Shown in pieces: positions 52,735-62,346 of a stretch of 64,000 bases of DNA (positions within the stretch are counted from its first letter, which is position 1; each line of letters starts with the position of its first letter). The stretch spans positions 1,240,001-1,304,000 of the forward strand of contig OZ241915.1 in the NCBI GenBank assembly GCA_965203795.1, given 5' to 3'. Origin of the DNA: CBDBBY01 sp965203795 (lineage in GTDB: Bacteria > Pseudomonadota > Alphaproteobacteria > Rhodobacterales > Rhodobacteraceae). A model generated the notes under the pieces. That model was not told where the DNA came from and searched no databases. It saw only the letters and a list, made by a program, of their open reading frames with translations. Position numbers and translations under genes: made by a program.

Positions 52735-53616
52735 GTGGCGGTGCGGCCATCCATATCGGGCATTTCCAGCCCTGCGGAATTGCAGCGCGCACTTCGCGGC
52801 GCCCAGTACTTGGCCGATGAGGGTCTCGCGGTCGCGGCGTACCTCTCGTTGGCGCTGGGCAAGCCGCTGCTGCTGGAGGGCGCGCCCGGGGTTGGCAAGA
52901 CCGAGGCCGCAAAAGCGATCGGCGCCGCTCTTTCGCGCCAGGTTGCGCGGCTGCAATGCTTCGAAGGGATAGACGCCAATGCCGCGATCTACGAGTGGAA
53001 CTACCCGCGCCAGATGCTGGCGATTCGGCAGGCCGGCAACGACCACGTCAACATCTACGGCGACGATTTCCTTCTTGAGCGACCGCTCCTGCGCACATTG
53101 CGCGGCCCGGAAGAAACGCTGCTGTTGATCGACGAAATCGACCGGTCCGACCATGAATTCGAGGCATTTCTGCTGGAATTCCTTTCGGATTTCGCGATTT
53201 CCATTCCCGAAACCGGCACGATCCGCGCCTCGCGGCAGCCGGTCGTCGTTCTGACGTCGAACCGCACCCGCGAACTTCACGAAGCCCTGCGGCGTCGCTG
53301 CGTCTACCATTGGATCGAGTATCCGCATCCTGCCTTGGAAGCGGAAATCGTGATGGCGCGGGCGACGAGCGTGGCGCAAAGGACCGCGGATTCGGTCGTG
53401 GCCGCTGTCGGGAAGCTGCGGCGGGAGCCCCTGACGAAACCGCCCGGAGTGGCCGAAACGATCGAGTGGGCGGAGGCGGCGACGCTGCTCCATTCCCAAG
53501 GAGGCAATTGGCCGGAATCGTTTGTGCGCTCGATCGGCGTGGCTCTCAAGGACCACGACGATCTGACCTACATGGAGCCAAGGCTCGATGGCGTTATCCA
53601 AGGGCAGGCGGCGTGA
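52735..53616 (+). CDS. MoxR/CoxD-type AAA+ ATPase
   Basis: A 293-residue ATPase from GTG at 52,735: Walker A LLLEGAPGVGKTEAAKAIG, Walker B LLLIDEIDRSDHEFEAFLLE, sensor VVVLTSNRTRELHEALRRRC. CoxD-type MoxR proteins help insert the sulfur/copper or otherwise mature Mo hydroxylases. It overlaps the VWA gene by four bases, the conserved coxD-coxE arrangement. Confidence 0.92.
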   Translation: MAVRPSISGISSPAELQRALRGAQYLADEGLAVAAYLSLALGKPLLLEGAPGVGKTEAAKAIGAALSRQVARLQCFEGIDANAAIYEWNYPRQMLAIRQAGNDHVNIYGDDFLLERPLLRTLRGPEETLLLIDEIDRSDHEFEAFLLEFLSDFAISIPETGTIRASRQPVVVLTSNRTRELHEALRRRCVYHWIEYPHPALEAEIVMARATSVAQRTADSVVAAVGKLRREPLTKPPGVAETIEWAEAATLLHSQGGNWPESFVRSIGVALKDHDDLTYMEPRLDGVIQGQAA

Positions 53617-54713
53617 CTCTCCCCCAGGCCGTTCGTCCCTTCGTTGAATTCGCCGCATTGCTTCGCAGCCACGGGTTTCCCAACGCGCCGGATCAAACCA
53701 TCGGCTTCATCGAGGCCGTCGGGCTGCTTGGTCCGCGGGACATTGCGGACATTCATGCGGCGGGCCGGGCGATGCTGGCGATCCCGCCGGAGCGGATGCC
53801 TGAATACGACGCGTTTTTCCGCGCCTTCTTTCTTGGCCAGGCCGTTGCCGCGCCTGCCTCCGGCGACGGGCCCGAGGAGGTTGAAATCCACGAGCCGGAC
53901 GGCGGAACGCGCGAGATCGACGCGCCCGACGACGAAAGCGAGGCAGGCAGCGAAGCCGCCGCCGCGGAGAGACTTTCGCACCGGCAATTCGCCGGCGCCG
54001 GGGACGACGGCGTTCTCGCCGGATTTCGAAGGGATGCGCCGGACAGCCTTCCGCGCCGACGTTCGTACCGCCGCTTCGCGGCCAAGCGCGGCGACCGCCT
54101 GAACATGCGCCGCACGCTTCGCGAAGCGGCCCGCCGCGACGGCGAGGTCATCAGTCTTCATGAAACCCGCAGGAAAACCCGTCAGCGGCGCATAGTGCTG
54201 CTCGTGGACGTCTCGGGATCGATGCAGGAGCTGACCGACAGCAACATGCGGTTTGCGCACGCGCTCATCCAGGCGGCCGACTCGGCTGAGACCTTCACAT
54301 TCGGGACTCGCCTGACGCGCGTAACGCCCGCGCTCAGAATCGCGGATGCGGACAGCGCATTGGAGCGCATCGGCGGGCTGGTCGCGGATTTCGATGGCGG
54401 CACCCGAATCGGAGAGGCGCTTGATGCCTTCCTCAGTCTTCCACGATTCGCCGGCATCGCGCGAGGTGCCGCCGTCGTGATCCTGTCCGATGGCCTCGAG
54501 CGCGGCGACCCCGCAGCGATGGTCGCGGCAGTCCAGCGCCTGTTTCGGCTGGCTTGGCGGCTCGACTGGCTCACCCCGCTGGCAGCGAACCGGAATTACC
54601 AGCCGCGCACTGAAGCGCTCCAAGCCGCCCGGCCGTGGCTCGACAGCCTGTCCGATGGCAGCCGTCTGAGCTCAATCAGCTCGCATGTCCTTGGTTTGGC
54701 GAGAGCTGCATGA
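53613..54713 (+). CDS. CoxE-like VWA domain protein
   Basis: A 366-residue protein from GTG at 53,613 (GTGA overlap). The N-terminal half is helical with an acidic linker; the C-terminal VWA domain shows the MIDAS motif IVLLVDVSGSMQ, then FTFGTRLTRVTPALR, DFDGGTRIGEALDAFL and AAVVILSDGLERGD. It pairs with the MoxR ATPase as in CO-dehydrogenase maturation (CoxD-CoxE). Its stop overlaps the amidohydrolase start (ATGA). Confidence 0.92.
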   Translation: MTLPQAVRPFVEFAALLRSHGFPNAPDQTIGFIEAVGLLGPRDIADIHAAGRAMLAIPPERMPEYDAFFRAFFLGQAVAAPASGDGPEEVEIHEPDGGTREIDAPDDESEAGSEAAAAERLSHRQFAGAGDDGVLAGFRRDAPDSLPRRRSYRRFAAKRGDRLNMRRTLREAARRDGEVISLHETRRKTRQRRIVLLVDVSGSMQELTDSNMRFAHALIQAADSAETFTFGTRLTRVTPALRIADADSALERIGGLVADFDGGTRIGEALDAFLSLPRFAGIARGAAVVILSDGLERGDPAAMVAAVQRLFRLAWRLDWLTPLAANRNYQPRTEALQAARPWLDSLSDGSRLSSISSHVLGLARAA

Positions 54714-55585
54714 TCGATGCGCACCATCATATCTGGCTGAAAAACGACCTGACTTGGCTGCTGGGCGTGGAACAGCCGCGCATCTTCGGGCCGTATTCCT
54801 CGATCAGGCGCGATTACACGATCGACGAGTTCTTGTCGGACATCGAAGGCACCGGAATCAGGAAATCCGTCTACGTGCAGGCCAACTGGGCGCCCGAGCG
54901 GTTTGCGGACGAAGCGGCGTGGGTCCAATCGGTCGCCGACGCGAAAGGGTGGCCGCACGGCATCGTCGCATTTGCAGACTTCACCGTCGGGGACGTCGGA
55001 CCGCAGCTGGAGAAGCTAAAGGAATTCCCGCTGATGCGGGGCGTCCGCCAGCAATTCCACTGGCACGAAAACCCTGCGTTCCGGTTCGCCTCACGCCCCG
55101 ACTTGCCCGCCGACCCGGCGGTTCAGCGCAACATCGCAGAACTTGCCGACTTCGGCTGGAGTTTCGATCTGCAAGTCTTTCCAGGCCAAATGGACAGCGC
55201 CGCGGATTTGGCCCGCGCTTGCCCGGACGTCACTTTTGTCCTGCAGCACGCCGGAATGCTGGAGGACACGTCGAAAGAGGGTTGGAAATCCTGGCGCGAA
55301 GGCATGCTGCTGCTGGCGGGCTTCAAGAATGTCGTCGCCAAGCTTTCGGCCTTCGGCACGTTCATCCGCAGGAACGACGCGGATTTCATCCGGCGGATGA
55401 CTACTGAAACAGTCGGGATCTTCGGCGCGGACCGATGCATGTTCGGCTCCAACTTTCCGATCGAAAAGCTTTGGACCAGCTATCCGGAGCTGTTCGCCTC
55501 CTTCCGCGAAGCGACTGAAAAGCTGGGCAAAACGGCAATGCAGTCAATTTTCAACGACACGGCGGCGCGCATCTATCGAATCTAG
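54710..55585 (+). CDS. Amidohydrolase 2 family (PDC lactonase-like) hydrolase
   Basis: A 291-residue TIM-barrel hydrolase. The metal motif MIDAHHHIW opens the protein; later ligands are expected around VRQQFHWHENP, VTFVLQHAGML and the Asp in GADRCMFGSNFPIEKLW. Relatives hydrolyse lactones such as 2-pyrone-4,6-dicarboxylate or decarboxylate aromatic acids. Overlap with coxE places it in the same operon, so it probably acts on the Mo-enzyme product. Confidence 0.88.
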   Translation: MIDAHHHIWLKNDLTWLLGVEQPRIFGPYSSIRRDYTIDEFLSDIEGTGIRKSVYVQANWAPERFADEAAWVQSVADAKGWPHGIVAFADFTVGDVGPQLEKLKEFPLMRGVRQQFHWHENPAFRFASRPDLPADPAVQRNIAELADFGWSFDLQVFPGQMDSAADLARACPDVTFVLQHAGMLEDTSKEGWKSWREGMLLLAGFKNVVAKLSAFGTFIRRNDADFIRRMTTETVGIFGADRCMFGSNFPIEKLWTSYPELFASFREATEKLGKTAMQSIFNDTAARIYRI

Positions 55586-55626
55586 AGTGCGGGGAATCCG
55601 GCCCGCGTTCACAGGGAGACCGAAAA

Positions 55627-56475
55627 ATGGCACTTCAGATCCACCTGCTCGACTACGGCGATATCGAACTGGAGACCTCGTTCCTCGTTCTGGGGCACGA
55701 TTGCGGTCGGATGCGCCGCGTGCCGGTTCAAGGATTCCTGATACTGGGCGGCGAATACCCTGTCCTGGTCGATACCGGCTATCGCGACAACGCCATCATG
55801 GAATCGCTCGGCATGCGTGGACTCCAGTACCATGGGAACATGATCGAGAACCAGCTGGCCAATCACGGGCTGAAGCTGGGGGACATCCGCTACATCCTGC
55901 ATACGCACCTGCACATCGACCATGCCGGCAAGGACGATCATTTCCCGATGAACACCACTGTCGTCATCAACCGGCGCGAGATGGAGTTTTCGGTTTCCGG
56001 CATCATGTATCCGCAGTACCCCAAGCCCGACATCCTGCATCTGGTCGAGCGCATCTACGAGCCTCAAGCCATGCGGTTTCTTGATCTGGAGATCACGGGC
56101 GCCGAAGAGATCATGCCCGGCGTCTGGTGCGAGCCGGCGGGGGCGCATACCGAAGGCTCGATGAACGTCATTGTCGAAACCGCCGACGGGCTGGCCTGCA
56201 TTTGCGGGGACGTCATTTACGACATCAACGACCAAGTCGTGAACCAGTTGCGAATGAACAACCACATGGAGCCGCAGGTAACCGGCAACCACGCGGGGTC
56301 GAAGCGCAGCGAGAAGGCGGCGATCAAGAAGCTTCTGAACCGGTTCACGTTCCTTCTGCCGGTGCACGACCGTCCGGCGAAGATTCAGAACCAGAAGGTC
56401 GTCGGGCGGCTGGGCATGTCCGTGCCCGGGCCGGTCACCGAGTCCTTGCCCTCCCGCCAGTGGTTTCCGGCATGA
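55627..56475 (+). CDS. Metallo-beta-lactamase-fold hydrolase (lactonase-like)
   Basis: A 282-residue protein with the di-zinc motif HTHLHIDHAGKDDHF, upstream VPVQGFLILGGEYPVLVDTG and downstream AGAHTEGSMNVIVET and CICGDVIYD. This layout is that of the N-acyl homoserine lactonase-like branch; in a catabolic operon it more likely opens a lactone intermediate than quenches signals. GGGAG lies 9-10 bases before the ATG. Confidence 0.88.
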   Translation: MALQIHLLDYGDIELETSFLVLGHDCGRMRRVPVQGFLILGGEYPVLVDTGYRDNAIMESLGMRGLQYHGNMIENQLANHGLKLGDIRYILHTHLHIDHAGKDDHFPMNTTVVINRREMEFSVSGIMYPQYPKPDILHLVERIYEPQAMRFLDLEITGAEEIMPGVWCEPAGAHTEGSMNVIVETADGLACICGDVIYDINDQVVNQLRMNNHMEPQVTGNHAGSKRSEKAAIKKLLNRFTFLLPVHDRPAKIQNQKVVGRLGMSVPGPVTESLPSRQWFPA

Positions 56476-56528
56476 CTAACCGTAAGCGGCCCGTCAGGCC
56501 GACTTGATCAAACCAAGGGAGCCGCGCC

Positions 56529-58087
56529 ATGGCCCATATAGCCATCGACAGCCGATTCAACGAAATCGTTGATGTGAACACGCCCGCCAAGCGGCTTGGG
56601 TCCGGGTTCACTTTCACCGAAGGCCCGGTCTGGCATCCGACGGAAAAGCACCTGCTGTTCTCGGATATGCCTGCCGATGTCCGGCGCAAGTGGACGCCTG
56701 ACGGCAATGTCGTCGAGGTCATGCGCCCGTCCAACAAGGGCAACGGCATGACCTACGACGCGGACCTCAACCTTCTCGTTTGCGAACATGCGACCAGCTC
56801 GGTGGCGAGATTCCGCCCGGACGGGACGCGCGAAGCGCTCGCAAGCCATTTCGAGGGCAAGGAGCTCAACTCGCCGAACGATATCGTCGTGCGGTCGGAC
56901 GGCGGAATTTACTTCTCGGACCCCACCTACGGCCGCATGCCGGGATTCGGCGTCGAGCGCCCGCTTCAGCAGGGGTTCCAAGGCGTCTACATGCTGCGCC
57001 CCGGCCACAAGCCCGGCGACGACGCGATTCTGGTCAGCGACCGGTACACGTTCACCCAGCCCAACGGGCTCTGCTTTTCGCCTTGCGAGAAGTGGCTGTG
57101 GGTGAACGACACCGTGCAGGCCAACATCCGGATGTACGAAATCGGTCCTGACGGGCAGCTGATCAACGGCCGGGTCTTTGCGGGAGGCATCCAGGAATCC
57201 GCGCGTGAAGGCGTTCCCGACGGCATGAAGGCGGACAAGGACGGCACGTCTACGTCACCGCGCCGGGCGGCGTCTGGGTGTACGATTTCAACGGCTTGAA
57301 AATCGGCGAGATAGAGATTCCGGAGAAAGCCGCGAACCTTCATTGGGGCGGCGACGGATGGGACACGCTGTTCGTGTGCGCAACGACCGGCCTTTACTCC
57401 GTCAAGACCAAGACGCGGGGCAAGGAAGAGCCGTTCATGCGCGCGGCTTCGTCCCGCCGGACTTCGGGCGCGGCATCGAACGGCCTTCAAATAGACCCCG
57501 GACGCACCGCTTTGATCATCCAGGATATGCAGAACGACGTGATCTCCGAGGGCGGCGCATTCGCGTCCAGCGGCTCGCCAGCCCATGCGCGGGCCCAAAA
57601 CGTCATCGAAAATTCCCGGCGGCTGGCTGAAGCCTGCCGGCGGGTGGGCGTTTCCGTGATTCATGTCTGGTTCGTTTGCGAGCCCGGGCACCCGGCCTTG
57701 CCTCAGAATTGCGGACTGTATCGGGGCGTGACCGAAGCGAACGCCCTTGTACGCGGCACATGGGGCGCGGCACCGGTTGATGGATTGAAACCGCAAAGCG
57801 GCGACCTCGTGGTGGAAAAAATGAGCATGTCCGCTTGGCCGTCCTCAAGACTGGAGAGCTATCTTGCCGGACAAGGGGTCGACACCATCATCAACACGGG
57901 CGCGTGGACGAACATGAGCGTCGAGCACACTGCCCGGACGGCTGCCGACAAGGGATACCGCGTCATCGTGCCGGAAGATGCATGTTCCACAATGAATGCG
58001 GACTGGCACAACGCGTCGATTCAGTACGCCATGGCGAATGTGTCGGAGATAACGACTGTCGACGGCGTGATCGCGTCTCTGGCTTGA
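56529..58087 (+). CDS. SMP-30/gluconolactonase fused to isochorismatase-like domain, frameshifted
   Basis: Residues 1-300 are an SMP-30 beta-propeller: FTFTEGPVWHPTEKHLLFSD, KELNSPNDIVVRSDGGIYFS, FTQPNGLCFSPCEKWLWVND, DGMKADKDG and, in the next frame, YVTAPGGVWVYDFNGLKIGE. One base is missing near 57,245 (codons for G-N-V). After a short linker (about MRAASSRRTSGAASNG) the frame continues without a stop into an isochorismatase-like domain of 190 residues: TALIIQDMQNDVISEGGAFA, VIHVWFV, LVVEKMSMSAWPSSRLESYL and GAWTNMSVEHTARTAADKG. The usual catalytic Cys (TNVCVExTAR) is Ser here. Repaired length is 519 residues. The predicted role is hydrolysis of a sugar-like or ring lactone plus a second, non-cysteine step. 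Confidence 0.8.
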
Positions 58088-58214
58088 TCGATGCAACCGA
58101 AAGGGCAGGCATGCCGCCGGATTCGGAATCCAAAGCTCGAATGTACGGGTTCGGCTTTGCGGGCGGGGATGGCGGCGTGAGGGTCCGAAGGCATTCAGCG
58201 CGGAGGTTCGCTCC

Positions 58215-58730
58215 ATGAGCGGTGAAATTGAAAAGGCCTTCCGGCAAGGCGTCCACGCGCTGCGCTGGCTGCTCGCCCCGATGTACCTTGGGCTGGCGCT
58301 TCTTCTGATCGTGGTTCTGGTTCAGTTCGTGAGGGACTTCTTCCGCGCATTGCCGGAGATGTTCCAAGCCACCGCGGTTGAAGCGCTTCCGTCGCTGCTG
58401 TCCTTGGCATTGGTTCTGCTTGCGGCCAACGCGGTGCTGACCGTCCTTCAGACCGGCTATCAGCTTTTCGCGCCGGGACTCAGCAGCGATGCCGAGCCGG
58501 AAGCCAGCCGAGGGCGCATCGATTTCTCCAAGCTGGCTCGGAATTTCCTGGCCATGTCGGTGGCCGTTTCGCTGCTGCTCGTTTTTCGGGAGCTATTGAT
58601 CATCGCGAACCAAGGAGCGGAGCCGCGAATCCAGCATCTTTGGTCGCTGGCGTCCGTCCTCGGCGTATTCGTCGGCGCCGCGCTGGTCCTTGCGGTCGCG
58701 GAATGGTTCAGCAGGCTCGCGAGGAAATAG
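58215..58730 (+). CDS. YqhA/UPF0114-like inner-membrane protein
   Basis: A 171-residue protein with four hydrophobic segments (WLLAPMYLGLALLLIVVLVQ; LPSLLSLALVLLAANAVLTV; FLAMSVAVSLLLVFRELLII; LASVLGVFVGAALVLAVAEW). IEKAFRQGVHALRWLLAPMY and the GYQLF region match the UPF0114 family. Function is unknown. It is the last plus-strand gene before the convergent cupin gene. Confidence 0.75.
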   Translation: MSGEIEKAFRQGVHALRWLLAPMYLGLALLLIVVLVQFVRDFFRALPEMFQATAVEALPSLLSLALVLLAANAVLTVLQTGYQLFAPGLSSDAEPEASRGRIDFSKLARNFLAMSVAVSLLLVFRELLIIANQGAEPRIQHLWSLASVLGVFVGAALVLAVAEWFSRLARK

Positions 58731-58756
58731 CCAAACCCGAAATCGCTTCTATCCGA

Positions 58757-60109
58757 TCAAAGTGGCAGCGGCGCATTCGCGCTGAGTTTCTTCAGTTCGG
58801 CCGCCACGAAAATCATCTTCGCGTCTCCGACATTTTCCAGATCGTGCAGCGCAAATTCTCCGCTGCCGACGTCGTAGTAGTGAGTCAGCCCGGCTTCGTA
58901 ATTGCTCTCGTAGGTCGTCCCGTCATAGGTGCGCTGCAGAAAGCGGCCCGGCGTAACGGCGGTCCAGAAATAGGTCAGGACATGCCGATGGGCCGGCAGC
59001 CGTTCGCCGGGTTTGAGAGATATGTGCCAGATGCGAACAGAGTCGTTCTCGAACACCAGATCACTGCCAATACGGCCATTGGATTCGTTGGTTTTGAATT
59101 CCTGCTTGATTTCATCCGGCCAGTTCTGGAAGCCGCTCGTGCTCAGCTCGCCCGACCTGAAGGCGTCCGCATATTGCGAGGGGCCGGAAACCGGCAATGC
59201 GGGCCGGTGGCGCGGCTGGCGGTTGTAAAGCGACAAAGGAATGTTGGGGCTTTCGTTCTTCAGCTCGGCCGCGCAGAAAATCATCGTCGTGTCGCCGACA
59301 TTTTCCAGATTGTGGAGCGCGAATTCGCCGCTGCCGACATTGTAGAAATGGGTTTCGCCCGCAGGGTAATCGCTTTCATACGTCGTGCCGTCATAGGTCC
59401 TCTGGAGGAAACGGCCCGGCGTGAGCGCGGTCCAGAAGTAGGTCAGCGCGTGGCGATGGACCGGCATCTTCTCTCCCGGCTCGACCCGCAGAAGCCAGAC
59501 ACGGACGGAATCGTTCTCGAACACGAAATCATTGCCGATGGCGCCGTTGTACTTGCTGGTCGCGAACTCCTGCTTGATCCCGTCCGACCAGCCGTCAAAT
59601 CCCGCGGTGGTCAACACGCCTGATCGGAAGCTGTCTGCCGGGTCGCCCTGAACGGCGACGGCAGGAGCGGACGGGCTTGCGGAGGCGGTATTGCCGTTGC
59701 CGGAGGCGGCAGGCGCCGAGGGGCGCGTGACGCCGGCAGCCGCCAGGTCTTCCGCGGACAGGCCTTCCGCCAGCACCAGCGTCCCTTCAACGGAATTCAG
59801 GCGAAGGTGGATCATCGACTGATATTCCTCTGACTTGTACCATCGCATGGCTTCGTCCCGGCTCGGAAAGCGCAGGATCACAAGGCGGTCATGCCCGGTT
59901 TGCCCTTCGATTATTTCCGTGTCCTGATTGACCGCAAGAATCTCGACATCGAATTTGTTGAGGCACTCAACGGCGCGAGGCACATAGACGTCGTTGACTG
60001 TTTTCCGATCAAGAACCTTGTGACTCGCTACAAAGTAATATGGCCTGGATTCGCTCACGATAGCCGGGCTCCAATATACCTGATTCCACTCATGTCCATT
60101 CTCGAACAC
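58757..60109 (-). CDS. DUF1330 domain plus two tandem cupin domains
   Basis: A 450-residue protein. Residues 20-118 are a DUF1330 (ferredoxin-like dimer) domain: PYYFVASHKVLDRKTVNDVY, HDRLVILRFPSRDEAMRWYK. A Pro/Ala/Ser linker (about 125-155) leads to two near-identical cupin domains (about 160-290 and 315-440), each with ENDSVR(V/I)W, PGE(K/R)(M/L)P(V/A)HRH, TPGRFLQRTYDGTTYES and VGSGEFAL(H/N)(N/D)LENVGD. The HRH and later His residues suggest a metal site in both. The duplication is visible in DNA (about 58,790-59,175 and 59,250-59,640). It lies opposite to its neighbours. Confidence 0.82.
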   Translation of the reverse strand: MFENGHEWNQVYWSPAIVSESRPYYFVASHKVLDRKTVNDVYVPRAVECLNKFDVEILAVNQDTEIIEGQTGHDRLVILRFPSRDEAMRWYKSEEYQSMIHLRLNSVEGTLVLAEGLSAEDLAAAGVTRPSAPAASGNGNTASASPSAPAVAVQGDPADSFRSGVLTTAGFDGWSDGIKQEFATSKYNGAIGNDFVFENDSVRVWLLRVEPGEKMPVHRHALTYFWTALTPGRFLQRTYDGTTYESDYPAGETHFYNVGSGEFALHNLENVGDTTMIFCAAELKNESPNIPLSLYNRQPRHRPALPVSGPSQYADAFRSGELSTSGFQNWPDEIKQEFKTNESNGRIGSDLVFENDSVRIWHISLKPGERLPAHRHVLTYFWTAVTPGRFLQRTYDGTTYESNYEAGLTHYYDVGSGEFALHDLENVGDAKMIFVAAELKKLSANAPLPL

Positions 60110-60448
60110 CTAGTTTTCCACCGGGTTCCAGTCAACCGCTCGACCGAATGATCGCTCCGCGCCTCGTCATAAATCCGGACAGGTGGATTCAAGCCCGCAA
60201 TATCCGTCGCTGAAGCTCCGGGCAGGAAGGCGCGGACGGCGCCCTGTTTCGACCGGACGCGGCGAAGGCTTGGAGGCATCGTCGAAACGCGCTTGTTTCC
60301 AAGGTTGAGCTTGTCTTCGACGGGCGGCTGCGGGTGAGAGGCTTCGAACCGTTGAGGAGACGCTCGTCGAAGGCAAGAGCGGGTTGCGGGCCCGTCATGC
60401 CGACAATAGGCTGCTTCAATTGGAGAGCCATTGGCAAGGAGCGGATCC
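60110..60448. other. Intergenic stretch between divergent genes
   Basis: 339 bases holding the promoters of the cupin gene (minus) and the ThiDP enzyme gene (plus). I see no coding region that I can support. AAGGAG at 60,437-60,442 is the ribosome-binding site of the latter. Confidence 0.45.
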
Positions 60449-62346
60449 GTGGACCTTCGCAGACCCTATCCGGCTACGGGAAATAGAGGCGCATCCAGCT
60501 ACGGAAGCTACACGCCCCGATCGTATTCCTATTCCTCGCCTTCGGTAGTCCACTCGGTCTCGCGCAGCAACGAGATTCGCGGCACGGACATTATCGCCGA
60601 ATTCCTGGTCAAAGCGCGCGTGCCCTACCTGCTGGGATACTGCGGCCACGGAGCCATCGGCTTGCTTGACGGAGTTCACAAATATTCCGACAAGATCAAG
60701 CACATCGCTCCGCGGATCGAACAAGGCGCCGGCTTCATGGCGGATCCTATTACCGGCTGACGGGCGACCCGCTGGCGATTTACGCTTCGACCGGGCCAGG
60801 TCCGCTCAACATGACGATCTCGGTCGCGAACGCCTTCTACGACCACTCCGCGTTTTGCGTATTCACAGGCCAAGTGCCCACGACCCAAGTCAACAGCGGA
60901 GCTCTGCAGGACGACTATCGCTACAACGGAACGATGTCCTCGTTCTTCGAGCCGATAACGAAGAAATCCTATCGAATCCGGGAAGTTGAGGACCTCTGCA
61001 CGGCATTGCCGGAGGCGTTCCAGCTGATGCGGACCGGGCGTCCGGGGCCGGTCCATTTCGACATGCCCTACAACCTCTATATTGAGACTGCGCCGGTCAG
61101 CACGCCCGACCCCCTGCCGTCCGGGCAGGAATTCGGCAATTGGCGGCGCGGTGCCTCCGATTTCGACATCGAACGCGCGCTTGACATCCTATGCGACTGC
61201 GACAGGCCTCTGATCCTCGCTGGAGGCGCGATCCGCGTTGCCGGCGCTTTCGAAGAACTGCGCGTCCTTGCCGACCAGCTCGGCATTCCCGTCTATACCA
61301 GTTTCATGGGGAAGGGAGCGCTGCCCTACGACCACGAACTGCATTTGGGGGTCGGCGGCGTCTGGGGAGAATACCCGGCGACCGAAGCATGCAGAAACGC
61401 CGATGTGATTCTGGCCGTGGGAGCGCGCTTCAACGATTTGCACACCGGGTCATGGATTCCGGGATACGTCTACAACATACCGCCTACGAGGCTCATCCAA
61501 GTCGATATCGATGAAAACGAGATCGGGCGAAACTATCCGGTCGAATTGGGCATCGTGTCCGACGCCAAGGAATTTCTTGCGAGAGCGGCGGAAATCGCCC
61601 GCCGGAAGAGCTTGCGTATGAAGTCGAACAGCCCTTGGAAGAGCGAAATCGCAGGCTGGCAGTCCGAGTGGCAAAACTTCTGCCGGCCGTTCGAGACCAG
61701 TGCCGAGGTGCCCATTGAACCGCGCCGCATCATGGCGGACATGAACCGCATCTCGCCGCACGACACGGTCATGGTTGACGATGTCGGCAACTGCCAAGTC
61801 TGGTCCGAACAATACTGGCAGACGAAGATTCCCGGCCACCACATGACCGCAGGCGGTTTCGCCGCGATGGGGTTCGGAGTCTACGGGGTGCTGGGCGCGC
61901 GGCTCGCCCGCCCGGATTCGCCGTGCGTGACGCTATGCGGCGACGGCGGATTCTCGATGTGGTCGAATGCTGTCATGACCGCGGTCGAGTACGGCCTTCC
62001 GGCGGTGTGGGTCGTCATGAACAATTTCGCCATCGGCACCATCCGGGATCTTCAACGGTTTTACTTGGATGGCAGAGAACTCGGTACCAGCTTCGTAAAT
62101 CAAGCGACCGGCGAATTCTGGAACCCGGATTTCGCTTCCATGGCTAAAGCGATGGGCGTGCAGGGCGTGCGGATCGAACATCCCGACGAATTCGGCGACG
62201 CCTATGCCGAGGCGCTGAAATCGAGCGTCCCGACCGTGCTCGACGTAATCATCAATCGCGACACAGGCATTCCGGTGACCGGCACTTGGCAAATGCCTCC
62301 TATCCCCGAGGTGCAGCCGACGTTTGGTCAGCGAAAGGTGCGATAG
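60449..62346 (+). CDS. Thiamine diphosphate-dependent enzyme (acetolactate-synthase-like), frameshifted
   Basis: A GTG at 60,449, six bases after AAGGAG, is the best start. The Pyr domain begins NEIRGTDIIAEFLVKARVPY and then LLGYCGHGAIGLLDGV; the equivalent of the catalytic Glu is in IEQGAGFMAD. One base is missing near 60,747; the protein continues with YYRLTGDPLAIYASTGPGPL in another frame. A central domain (DRPLILAGGAIRVAGAFEEL) follows. The PP domain has the ThDP motif CGDGGFSMWSNAVMTAVEYG then LPAVWVVMNNFAIGTI. Repaired length is about 632 residues, slightly long for the family. It would make or break a C-C bond next to a carbonyl, fitting the end of the catabolic route. Confidence 0.85.

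Noticed and set aside
55627..56475. Quorum-quenching N-acyl homoserine lactonase
   Set aside because: The HxHxDH fold fits, but the gene lies inside a catabolic operon with other ring-opening hydrolases, and no quorum-sensing gene is near. Substrate left open.
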